From Candidatus Uhrbacteria bacterium (GTDB taxonomy: Bacteria; Patescibacteriota; Patescibacteriia; UBA9934): 23,514 nucleotides of DNA. Positions 16,159 through 21,836 of this stretch are shown here, piece by piece. The notes beneath the pieces are model-generated. The model was not told where the DNA came from, made no database searches, and worked only from the letters and a program-made list of their open reading frames with translations. The stretch lies in NCBI GenBank assembly GCA_903891735.1, contig CAITFQ010000020.1, forward strand, positions 1 to 23,514. The letters are read 5' to 3'. The stretch's first letter is position 1; each line of letters begins with the position of its first letter. A program made the position numbers and the translations under genes.

Positions 16159-16160
16159 CT
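16110..16160 (+). terminator. Intrinsic terminator of the small RNA
   Basis: A perfect 13-bp stem (AAGGCAGGATTCA at 16110-16122 with its complement at 16144-16156) has a 21-nt loop and is followed by TTCTGTT. It separates the small RNA from the array downstream. Confidence 0.8.
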
Positions 16161-16640
16161 GTTCTCGCCTCACGGCTTGAGAACGCAAGGCTACGTCTCA
16201 CCTCGGTTACTTGAGCAAAAGCTGGTCCCTCGCGACCAATCCCCCAACGTGGGTGAGAGAGACTTTTCCTCGAATCAACCGATGTTCTCTCGATCAGCTC
16301 TCAGCTGGTCACGTCGGAACCTAGTCAGTGGCAACTGAGTACGCTCGGCCATCACCCTAGACTTCCCCCGCTTACAACAGAGAAACTAAGCGTGGTAATG
16401 AGTGCGCGGGAGTTCAAAACAGTTTTGAACCTCCTGCAGTCCTTACCAAAATCTGGACGACCCCCGACCCTTCACAACTGAATATCACTTATCCTCTTAG
16501 AAGAGGATCGAAGTATCTGCGCCCTTCCGGCGACGGTCACTCGACGACTGACGACGCCCTGCGCCGATTCAGTCATCATCGATACCGTCCAGTAGGAACT
16601 CGTGGAAATTATACTTCATTGTTACGAACAACGTAACTTC
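16161..16640. other. Hairpin-dense stretch without genes
   Basis: No credible gene on either strand. Several strong inverted repeats occur: GTTCTCGCC with GGC-tt-GAGAAC (16161-16184), GTCTCACC/GGTGAGA (16195-16260), TGGTC/GACCA (16223-16238), and a long hairpin around 16393-16452 with GTTCAAAAC/GTTTTGAAC at its tip. Others are TCCTCTT/AAGAGGA near 16493-16509 and a multi-part stem at about 16533-16592 (GACGGT, TCGA and GACTGA pairing with TCAGTC, TCGA and ACCGTC). The density suggests a structured RNA or a single-stranded DNA function. Confidence 0.5.
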
Positions 16641-16642
16641 GT

Positions 16643-16709
16643 GTCCCGTCTTCCCTCGTGTTGACGGGACGCTCTCAAACTTCATCACTCACTGGTGACG
16701 TTCGAGAGC
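16643..16709 (+). repeat. Two-hairpin module, copy S1
   Basis: Hairpin 1: GTCCCGTC (16643-16650) with GACGGGAC (16663-16670). Hairpin 2 abuts it: GCTCTC from 16671 with GAGAGC ending 16709. An A-C mismatch follows the CTCTC/GAGAG segment, then AAC/GTT. The primary sequence differs from later copies but the architecture and the TTCGAGAG end are the same. Confidence 0.6.
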
Positions 16710-17230
16710 GGCTCTATCCTGAGTTTGCTTGTAACCAACCTGATCTCCCAATTGTTACGTCGCCAGCCACTACTTCGGCAGCTCGACCACAGCAGGAGAT
16801 CACCACCGGGCCATATTAAGCCCATTGGAGTCAACTATCGGTAAGGTTCACGCGCCGCTTGCTGGCGCTAAACAAATGGCAAGTCGTCAACTATCCAGCC
16901 TACACCCCCGAGCTGGACGGGGCAGCACGGAGTCACTGGCTGACTCTGCGACGTCGAGGCGCCAACCTCACACTCTTCCCGGGAAACCTCTGGTGTGCAC
17001 CACCACGTTTCCCGCTCCCTCCGAACTCTTGTCGCCACCGACGAGGCTTCAGAGGGACCATTCAGGAACCACCCTTACCATGGGGCTTTACTTCCCAAGG
17101 AGGTAACAAGGCGTCCTTTGGACCCAGTACGAAGGAGAGGGCCGTCCCCGCGGTCCTTACTGAAAACAAACGGCGCCTTGGTGCGTCGTGACGGTCCCAC
17201 CGTCGAAGGGCAGCAAACCCAACACCAAAC
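16710..17230. other. Stretch without a convincing gene, possible decayed cassette
   Basis: It lies between modules S1 and S2, where a gene would be expected from the rest of the array. Open frames of 90-110 codons exist in several overlapping frames, but none has a start codon placed after the AGGAG (16793) or AGGAGG (17098) sequences, and their composition is Pro/Arg/Ser-rich like non-coding GC-rich DNA. I take it as non-coding or a decayed gene. Confidence 0.4.
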
Positions 17231-17242
17231 CGTCCCGCAACC
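17171..17242 (+). repeat. 72-bp direct repeat, identical to 19074-19145
   Basis: The 72 bp at 17171-17242 recur without a difference at 19074-19145. They contain a GACGGT/ACCGTC hairpin and run into the first arm of hairpin 1 of modules S2 and S3. Beyond that point the loops differ. Perfect identity beside diverged sequence points to recent duplication or gene conversion. Confidence 0.9.
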
Positions 17243-17307
17243 TTCTGGCACACAGCTGGTTGCGGGGACTCTCCAAACCCATGATTCAGAATCGTGGCTT
17301 TCGAGAG
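17232..17307 (+). repeat. Two-hairpin module, copy S2
   Basis: Hairpin 1: GTCCCGCAACC (17232-17242) with GGTTGCGGGGAC (17258-17269), one bulged G. Hairpin 2: CTCTC (17269-17273) with GAGAG (17303-17307), a C-C mismatch, AAA/TTT, then CCATGATTC with GAATCGTGG. The inner stem differs fully from S3-S5 yet still pairs. A third small hairpin (CCGG-aatcctt-CCGG type) lies near 17341-17358, and the next gene starts at 17408. Confidence 0.7.
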
Positions 17308-17407
17308 CGACTCGCTATTAAGTCCTTGTAAGACACTCAGCCGGTAATCCTTCCGGCCCAGTGACACCACATCGACCCACCGCACTCGTCTCATTCGGAG
17401 TCTTCAA

Positions 17408-17755
17408 ATGACCACCTACTTCGGCTTCGGCCTTGCTGACAACATGTTCCCCCAGTCCTGCAACCTCAACCGCCGGGAATTGACCCCGGCTGAAGCCAAG
17501 CGCCTCATCGAGGGCGACATCGCCCTCTGTTTGAACCCCAGCCACACCGCCACCATCGCGGCCATGAACGGCCGTTACGGAATCTTCTGCGAGATCCCCC
17601 AGAAGGCCGCAACCATCAACCTCCAGCCGGGCGACGCCCTACTGGTCATGGGAGTCGTCGGCCTGCCCCGCCTCGAGGGGAGGCACGAGTACACGCAGCA
17701 AGAGATCGATGCAGCCAAGTTCCGCTTCGGCCTCTGGACGGTCAGCGCGAGCTGA
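17408..17755 (+). CDS. Probable DUF1874 (STIV B116 / AcrIII-1-like) ring nuclease
   Basis: 115 aa, the usual size for this family. Matches recognised by eye are the opening TYFGFGLADNMF, an ELTPAEAKRLI helix, PSHTATI with H46 where AcrIII-1 has its catalytic histidine (GHxST in the archaeal viral protein), LQPGDALLVM, and a basic RLEGRHEYTQQEI turn before a final FGLWTV strand. Family members degrade cyclic tetra-adenylate, the type III CRISPR messenger, either as viral anti-CRISPRs or as cellular Crn2. In this accessory island an anti-defence role is the simplest reading. A GGAG site lies 7 nt upstream of the ATG. Codon use differs from chromosomal neighbours. Not confirmed by a database search. 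Confidence 0.65.
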   Translation: MTTYFGFGLADNMFPQSCNLNRRELTPAEAKRLIEGDIALCLNPSHTATIAAMNGRYGIFCEIPQKAATINLQPGDALLVMGVVGLPRLEGRHEYTQQEIDAAKFRFGLWTVSAS

Positions 17756-17760
17756 TCGTC

Positions 17761-17877
17761 ACCCACTGATAGACTGGGTTCAACGTCTACTGCACAAGCA
17801 GGCTCTCGCCGTGATTGCACATCACGTCGAGGGCCGACTTTCACAGCTCATGAGCCTCAGCTCGTGCTATGTGAAAG
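17761..17877 (+). repeat. Divergent hairpin module after the ring nuclease gene
   Basis: It begins 5 nt after the stop codon. Hairpin 1: ACCCA/TGGGT (17761-17779). Hairpin 2: GGCTCTCG with CGAGGGCC, then one C-T mismatch, then CGTGAT/ATCACG (17801-17834). This repeats the mismatch position of S1-S5. A third hairpin pairs CTTTCACA (17838-17845) with TGTGAAAG (17870-17877). Confidence 0.55.
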
Positions 17878-17939
17878 CGCTCTCGGCAATTTCTGCCGCG
17901 ACGTGACTACAACTCATGCCGCAAGGCAGGAGGTGAATC

Positions 17940-18164
17940 ATGTATATGGTTCTCAAAGCGCAGGGGGCTCACTCCTATTCGGGAAATTTCGATTTCCCGA
18001 GCCCGGATTACTTTGTCATGGGCCCGGGCGTCACTGCCCAGGCCCATGACCCCGGAGTCGCCAACTATGGCGGCGATGCCGGGGTCGTGAAGCTCGAGTG
18101 GGTTTCGACCCACTCCAGCCAACCTGAGGCCGACGCCGAAGCGCGTCGCCTCAACGGCCAGTAG
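17940..18164 (+). CDS. Small protein of unknown function
   Basis: 74 aa, unrecognised. It is rich in Gly, Ser, Tyr and acidic residues in the first half (SYSGNFDFPSPDYFVMGPG) and ends with a charged helix (QPEADAEARRLNG). It has no signal peptide or membrane segment. A strong AGGAGG site is 6 nt upstream of the ATG, and a small GCC-GCAA-GGC hairpin precedes that site. It is placed between two hairpin modules like the other island genes, which supports it being a real cassette gene despite its size. Confidence 0.6.
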   Translation: MYMVLKAQGAHSYSGNFDFPSPDYFVMGPGVTAQAHDPGVANYGGDAGVVKLEWVSTHSSQPEADAEARRLNGQ

Positions 18165-18188
18165 ACCCGTAGTCTACCGCACTCAAGC

Positions 18189-18276
18189 CCCACCAATTCG
18201 ACGCACATCGCGTTGGTGGGATCCTTGATCGACCACTTAAACCTCTTGATTGAGCAGTTTGAGTCGTCAATCGAGG
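18189..18276 (+). repeat. Divergent hairpin module left of hicA
   Basis: Hairpin 1: CCCACCAA (18189-18196) with TTGGTGGG (18213-18220). Hairpin 2: CCTTGAT with ATCGAGG (18223-18276), a C-A mismatch, GAC/GTC, then ACTTAAAC with GTTTGAGT. The architecture is as in S1-S5 with different sequence. The segment from GTCAATCGAGGAGCC onward recurs right of hicB. Confidence 0.55.
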
Positions 18277-18293
18277 AGCCTCTGCTTCTCACG

Positions 18294-18506
18294 TTACTCA
18301 AAAAATTCTCTTGGTACAGTCGATTGATGCATCAACTTCATAAATGTACCAATTGATAAAGGCTTATTTCCAGCATGGACTGGTACAGCCAACGTAATCC
18401 CCTTATCAGCATTTACAAAAATATGATGACTGCCATTTTGTCTTGAGAGCACAAACCCATTACCTAACAAAATCTTAATGAACTTCTTAACTGGTAACGG
18501 TCGCAT
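18294..18506 (-). CDS. hicA: HicA-family mRNA interferase toxin
   Basis: 70 aa from the chosen ATG at 18506. A longer frame upstream exists but its first 14 residues do not fit the family. HicA folds as a double-stranded RNA-binding domain and cleaves mRNA. Its catalytic histidine is H27 in the QNGSHHIF motif, and VPVHAGNKPLSIGT matches the conserved C-terminal part. It lies downstream of hicB with a 20-bp overlap, an antitoxin-first order seen in some hicBA loci. The pair is inverted relative to the island genes and is more AT-rich, so it probably arrived separately. Confidence 0.8.
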   Translation of the reverse strand: MRPLPVKKFIKILLGNGFVLSRQNGSHHIFVNADKGITLAVPVHAGNKPLSIGTFMKLMHQSTVPREFFE

Positions 18507-18777
18507 AGCGAATTCGACCCACTGGCACAGATGTTCTAACAACATCAATTAACGGCAAACTAGATGGTCTTGGCAAGCGCTTCTTTTGCGCCACCATTTC
18601 CTCAACCCACAAAGACAACAATTCTTCAGCCATTAACTTGGCGTGTTCAAAATCATCACCAAAAGTACACAAATCTGGAAAATCTGGAAACCTCACTTCA
18701 TACCCTCCTTCAATGTTTGGTTCGAAAATAGCATTATACTGCAAAACATTGGCTACTTTTTTACTTGTCATCTTCAT
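18487..18777 (-). CDS. hicB: HicB-family antitoxin
   Basis: 96 aa from ATG at 18777; an ATG two codons later is equally possible. The core FEPNIEGGYEVRFPDFPDLCTFGDDFEHAKLMAEELLSLWVEE is cut from HicB's partial RNase H-like fold: GGY-x-V-x-FPD, a TFGD turn, then the helix. HicB binds and neutralises HicA. No ribbon-helix-helix or other DNA-binding domain is visible at the C-terminus, which ends in a short strand, so autoregulation may be weak or work through another surface. The pair could stabilise the island against loss. Confidence 0.8.
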   Translation of the reverse strand: MKMTSKKVANVLQYNAIFEPNIEGGYEVRFPDFPDLCTFGDDFEHAKLMAEELLSLWVEEMVAQKKRLPRPSSLPLIDVVRTSVPVGRIRYATVTS

Positions 18778-18828
18778 ACCCCCACAGCATATCACAACCC
18801 ACTAAAACCTCAATAACATTCGTTATTT

Positions 18829-18872
18829 CCTCTATCGACCGTTTGAGCCAACACTCGAACCGTCAATCGAGG
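18829..18872 (+). repeat. Hairpin 2 copy right of hicB
   Basis: CCTC-TAT with ATCGAGG (two arms ending at 18872), then GAC/GTC, then GTTTGAG with CTCGAAC. It shares GTCAATCGAGGAGCCT and a downstream CACGTTACTC with the copy left of hicA. The hicBA pair is thus flanked by two versions of the same module. Confidence 0.55.
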
Positions 18873-18948
18873 AGCCTGACCAAGTTCAACCAAGCGGATC
18901 CCCCGCCCGGCAACTTACGTCACGTTACTCGTCTTTGCCGCAAGGCAG

Positions 18949-19065
18949 GTGGAGGCGGCCTGTCTGGCCGCCTTCAAGTTCGGGGAAACCGACCAGACAT
19001 TCGGGGCGACTGAAAACCCCAACGCCTGGTCAATGCACGACGAGGTCAACCTCAGCCGAGGTTGA
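18949..19065 (+). CDS. Possible very small protein (GTG start)
   Basis: 38 aa from a GTG: VEAACLAAFKFGETDQTFG followed by about 19 more residues. Upstream is the same GCCGCAAGGCAGG leader as before the 74-aa gene, but the ribosome site is poorly spaced. It sits where a cassette gene is expected, between hairpin modules. It may equally be a truncated gene remnant. No family is recognised. Confidence 0.3.
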   Translation: MEAACLAAFKFGETDQTFGATENPNAWSMHDEVNLSRG

Positions 19066-19069
19066 CCTC
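19042..19069. repeat. Perfect 12-bp inverted repeat
   Basis: GAGGTCAACCTC (19042-19053), AGCC, GAGGTTGACCTC (19058-19069). It has no T-run, so it is not a standard terminator. It overlaps the end of the small reading frame and lies just before the 72-bp repeat. Confidence 0.8.
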
Positions 19070-19134
19070 ACGGCGGCGCCTTGGTGCGTCGTGACGGTCC
19101 CACCGTCGAAGGGCAGCAAACCCAACACCAAACC

Positions 19135-19208
19135 GTCCCGCAACCACTAGCACTAGCTGGTTGCGGGGACTCTCAAAGTTTATGAGCTTCCCCTCGCCAA
19201 CTTCGAGA
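19135..19208 (+). repeat. Two-hairpin module, copy S3
   Basis: Hairpin 1: GTCCCGCAACC (19135-19145) with GGTTGCGGGGAC (19159-19170), one bulged G. Hairpin 2: CTCTC (19170-19174) with GAGAG (19204-19208), an A-C mismatch, AAGTT/AACTT and TGAG/CTCG. The following 30 nt are nearly the same as after S4. The next gene starts at 19292. Confidence 0.75.
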
Positions 19209-19291
19209 GTCGTCCGTCGCATCCTGCGTCGACACTCATCCCACCGGGCAATCTTGCCCACACCTGCTCGACCAACGAGCTAGGAGACATC

Positions 19292-19828
19292 ATGTCAAAC
19301 CCCATCCCCGGTTCTTTCTCCGCCGCAATCGCGGCGGACTTCGCGGCCATCCAGGCCGCTAGCGTCCTCCCCACCACCGCCGCCCTCCCCGGGGACGCAG
19401 TGGTCTCCGCCAAGGCGGAGAGGAAATTTTGGACTGGCCAACCCTGGCCGGAAGATATCCTCCGATGGGAAATTGAGTTCGCGGACCAGAAATTTGAGGT
19501 CGCGAGCGCGACCTCGCCCACCACAGTGGAAGTCAAGTGGTTTTGGTCAATATCGAAAACGGCGGCCGTCGCCCAGCCTCACGTTAAGAGCGCAATGCAA
19601 ACGATCGGTGGGGGCAGGCAGAGCCTCGAAAAGGCCTTCGGCCTCCTCCCCGTCTCCGTTCCCCTCCGTGAGGAGGTCATCCGCTTCCTCCCGGAAGCGG
19701 ATGAGGTCGTCGCCCTCGATGGCGACAGCCAAAACGCCGGCGTAGCCCACGCCATAGGCTACAAGTCCGAGGTGCGCGCCTGGCGCCGCGCCCTCGCTGC
19801 CCGCCTCCTCGCCAGCACCGAGGACTAG
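19292..19828 (+). CDS. Island protein of unknown function
   Basis: 178 aa, unrecognised, with no signal peptide or membrane segment. An Ala-rich N-terminal third (1-40) is followed by a stretch with several tryptophans (KFWTGQPWPEDILRWEIEF, then VEVKWFWSISK). A charged C-terminal half contains ADEVVALDGDSQNAGVAHAIG and ends in an Arg/Ala helix. The ATG is 7 nt after an AGGAG site, in clear contrast to the chromosomal genes. It lies between modules S3 and S4. Codon choice (GAG, AAG, GTC) is that of the island. Confidence 0.7.
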   Translation: MSNPIPGSFSAAIAADFAAIQAASVLPTTAALPGDAVVSAKAERKFWTGQPWPEDILRWEIEFADQKFEVASATSPTTVEVKWFWSISKTAAVAQPHVKSAMQTIGGGRQSLEKAFGLLPVSVPLREEVIRFLPEADEVVALDGDSQNAGVAHAIGYKSEVRAWRRALAARLLASTED

Positions 19829-19869
19829 CCACCCTCCCCCTCCGCCAGCTCGGGGTCATGAGCAGCACC

Positions 19870-19944
19870 GTCCCGCAACCACTAGCACTAGTTGGTTGCG
19901 GGGACTCTCAAAGTTTACGAGCTTCCTCTCGCCAGCTTCGAGAG
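19870..19944 (+). repeat. Two-hairpin module, copy S4
   Basis: Hairpin 1: GTCCCGCAACC (19870-19880) with GGTTGCGGGGAC (19894-19905). Hairpin 2: CTCTC (19905-19909) with GAGAG (19940-19944), an A-C mismatch, AAGTT/AGCTT and CGAG/CTCG. Compared with S3, T-G becomes C-G in the inner stem, a change that keeps pairing. Confidence 0.75.
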
Positions 19945-19996
19945 TCGTCCGTCGCATTCCGCGTCGACACTCACCACGCTTTCCAGGAGCGCCACC

Positions 19997-20860
19997 ATGC
20001 GCGAACATCTCTGGGGTAACCGCAAGGGCCCCGCCATGGTCGGCCGTGACCAACTCACGGCCCTCGTCCTCCAGCTCCGGCTGGACGGCCGGCTGGCTGC
20101 AGAACATTGGGGTAGCAGCCATCGCAAGAGTGCTGCGGCGAACATCGAAAAAGCGCGCTACGAATGGCGCATCTCTCAGTCTCCTCGCGGGGATTGGCTG
20201 ATCAAGGCATGCGTCATGGCCGAGATCTTGAGCGACACCCCCGTGCGCTGGACATCAGCCACCAATGGTGGAGCGTGGAAACACGCCGCCGCTGGCTGGT
20301 GGCGGAGCAAAACTGAAGCGGAGGCTGCCCTCGAGGCTGCTATCCGCGAAGTTTACTCCGACGAGTTCGCCGCCCTCGCCGCCGCCGAAGCCATCCGTCA
20401 GGCCGGCCTCGACGCCCTCGCTTTGTACAACGACCGTCTCCAGGCTATCAAAGCTCGGGCGGAAGTTGTCGGCTGGTCTTCGTGGTTCTTCGACGCCTGG
20501 GGCTGGTCCTCAGGAGGCGGTCGGAAGCCCTACACCGAGGAAGCCATCACGGCTTTCGAGGCAGAGGTGCTGGCCGTCGAGCAGCGTCGGCAAGAGCAGG
20601 TCGTCTTTTTGACCGGTGTCCCCCCACTATTTGCCCGTTTGGTCACCCTCGACGTCAAAACCGAGCTCGACTACAGCGGTAACGTCCGCCTGATCGAAGG
20701 CGACCACTGGGTCACGCCCTTCCCTATGACCGTCGCTGGTCTGGCCGAGCTCGAGGCCTACGTGGCAGACCAAGAACGACGCCACACCGTGCCGGTTGTC
20801 GCCAAAAGCCTCAACCTCACGGGCCTCTTCGGTGGCGCAGCAGTGGTCAAGAAGAAGTAA
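19997..20860 (+). CDS. Island protein of unknown function, Trp- and Ala-rich
   Basis: 287 aa from the ATG at 19997, chosen because AGGAG lies 7 nt upstream; an in-frame TTG further upstream falls inside hairpin module S4. Unrecognised. A helical Ala/Glu-rich region covers about residues 105-160, a WSSWFFDAWGWSSGGG stretch sits near 165-180, another helix follows (190-215), and the C-terminal third is strand-like with conserved-looking WVTPFPMTVAGLAEL. It has no signal peptide. The last residues are VVKKK. It is the last gene of the array before module S5 and the closing terminator. Confidence 0.7.
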   Translation: MREHLWGNRKGPAMVGRDQLTALVLQLRLDGRLAAEHWGSSHRKSAAANIEKARYEWRISQSPRGDWLIKACVMAEILSDTPVRWTSATNGGAWKHAAAGWWRSKTEAEAALEAAIREVYSDEFAALAAAEAIRQAGLDALALYNDRLQAIKARAEVVGWSSWFFDAWGWSSGGGRKPYTEEAITAFEAEVLAVEQRRQEQVVFLTGVPPLFARLVTLDVKTELDYSGNVRLIEGDHWVTPFPMTVAGLAELEAYVADQERRHTVPVVAKSLNLTGLFGGAAVVKKK

Positions 20861-20888
20861 CCGACGGTCGAGCCTCGCTCCCGTCCTT

Positions 20889-20969
20889 GTCCCGCACCTC
20901 TCAGGTCAACTCCTGAACCAGGTGCGGGGACTCTCCAAGTTCATCATCGTTGATGATCAGCTTCGAGAG
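20889..20969 (+). repeat. Two-hairpin module, copy S5
   Basis: Hairpin 1: GTCCCGCACCT (20889-20899) with AGGTGCGGGGAC (20920-20931), again one bulged G and a base change matched on both arms. Hairpin 2: CTCTC (20931-20935) with GAGAG (20965-20969), a C-C mismatch, AAG/CTT and TCATCA/TGATGA. No gene follows before the terminator, so the module closes the array. Confidence 0.72.
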
Positions 20970-21054
20970 TCTTAAGCCTCAAAACTTAATCCTCCTGTAA
21001 TCAGCCCCGTCAGGCAGTTGACTCTCTCCTCTGCCTACTAAGCTCATCACAGTA

Positions 21055-21095
21055 AACAAACCCGACTGTTCTCGCAGTCGGGTTTGTTATTTTTG
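21055..21095. terminator. Intrinsic terminator at the end of the island, probably bidirectional
   Basis: A perfect 14-bp stem, AACAAACCCGACTG (21055-21068) with its complement (21075-21088), closes a TTCTCG loop and is followed by ATTTTTG. It isolates the island from rluF. Confidence 0.85.
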
Positions 21096-21106
21096 CTAAT
21101 GTTTGC

Positions 21107-21112
21107 TACCAT
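21107..21112 (+). promoter_or_regulatory. -10 hexamer (TACCAT) close to the rluF start
   Basis: TACCAT with a preceding TTGC lies 10 nt before the ATG chosen for rluF. It fits the leaderless pattern but the hexamer is weaker than the others. Confidence 0.35.
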
Positions 21113-21122
21113 TCCTCGCAAT

Positions 21123-21836
21123 ATGGAGCCTACCCGCTTAAACAAATATCTCGTTGAACAAGGCGTGTGTTCACGTCGTGCTGCGGATCGCGCCATTACT
21201 GAAGGTCGCGTCCTGGTCGACGGCCGGCAACCCGAGCTCGGCGTCAAAGTCACGGGCGAGGAAGCTATCACCTTTGATGGCGTTATTGTCGGCCAAAACA
21301 AGAGCAAACGTATCTATTTAGCCTACCACAAACCAGTCGGCATCATCTGCACCAGCGACCCTCTTTCCAAAGACAACATCATTGAGACCATAAATTATCC
21401 GGAACGTATTTTCCACATTGGTCGCCTCGACGTCGCCTCCTCGGGCCTCATCCTCCTCACCAACGACGGCGGCATCGTCAACAAAATCCTGCGCGCTGAA
21501 GGCAAAAACCAAAAAGAATATATCGTCAAAATCCAAGAACCCGTCACCGACGACTTCATCACCGCCCTCCGCGATGGCGTCCTTATTGACGGCTACAAAA
21601 CCCTCCCATGCAAAGCTGTCAAAATGGGCCCGGTTATGTTCGCCATTACCCTGGTCGAAGGCCGCAATCGCCAGATCCGCAAAATGTGTGAAGCTCTCCA
21701 CCGCACGGTAATCTCGTTAAAACGCATCCGCGTCATGAACATCAAGCTCGACGACATCCCGCCAGGCAAATGGCGTTTGCTCACTCCCGAAGAAGAAACG
21801 ACGCTGTTGACGACGCTCAACCACACTCCCTCATGA
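21123..21836 (+). CDS. rluF: 23S rRNA pseudouridine synthase, RluF-like (RsuA/RluB family)
   Basis: 237 aa from ATG at 21123. An earlier in-frame start at 21084 falls in the terminator tail and adds residues that do not fit. An S4 RNA-binding domain (1-60) begins RLNKYLVEQGVCSRRAADR. The catalytic domain carries GRLDVASSGLILLTNDG with D103. The stretches AYHKPVGIICT, DNIIETINYPERIF, GRNRQIRKMCE and LKRIRVMNIKL favour RluF, which modifies U2604 of 23S rRNA, over RsuA and RluB. The stop overlaps the next start as ATGA, so translation is coupled to the methyltransferase. Confidence 0.88.
   Translation: MEPTRLNKYLVEQGVCSRRAADRAITEGRVLVDGRQPELGVKVTGEEAITFDGVIVGQNKSKRIYLAYHKPVGIICTSDPLSKDNIIETINYPERIFHIGRLDVASSGLILLTNDGGIVNKILRAEGKNQKEYIVKIQEPVTDDFITALRDGVLIDGYKTLPCKAVKMGPVMFAITLVEGRNRQIRKMCEALHRTVISLKRIRVMNIKLDDIPPGKWRLLTPEEETTLLTTLNHTPS

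Larger units (their letters stand above)
15949..21091. mobile_element. Accessory island, possibly a gene-cassette array (no integrase seen)
   Basis: The segment sits between the TrmB-family gene and rluF. Its plus-strand genes use GAG, AAG and CAG far more than the GAA, AAA and CAA-rich neighbours, and they carry Shine-Dalgarno sites. Genes alternate with a recurrent two-hairpin module, and a toxin-antitoxin pair is inserted in inverse orientation. It starts with a promoter, small RNA and terminator, and ends with a terminator at 21055-21095. No integrase, transposase, replication or capsid gene is recognisable, so the type of element is open. Borders are approximate. Confidence 0.45.

Noticed and set aside
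17092..17110. AAGGAGGTAACAAGG resembles the end of 16S rRNA or a strong ribosome site
   Set aside because: No other rRNA-like sequence surrounds it, and no start codon follows at a usable distance.
16825..17191. Open frames of 93 and 110 codons between S1 and S2
   Set aside because: They overlap in different frames, have no placed ribosome site, and show Pro/Arg/Ser-rich composition without family features.
16643..20969. Calling the array a true integron
   Set aside because: There is no integrase in the window and the hairpin arms do not carry attC core boxes, so only the analogy is kept.
16159..21074. 10-bp direct repeat CTGTTCTCGC near both island terminators as possible attachment sites
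   Set aside because: A 10-bp match over 5 kb is expected by chance, and it falls in a terminator loop on the right side.
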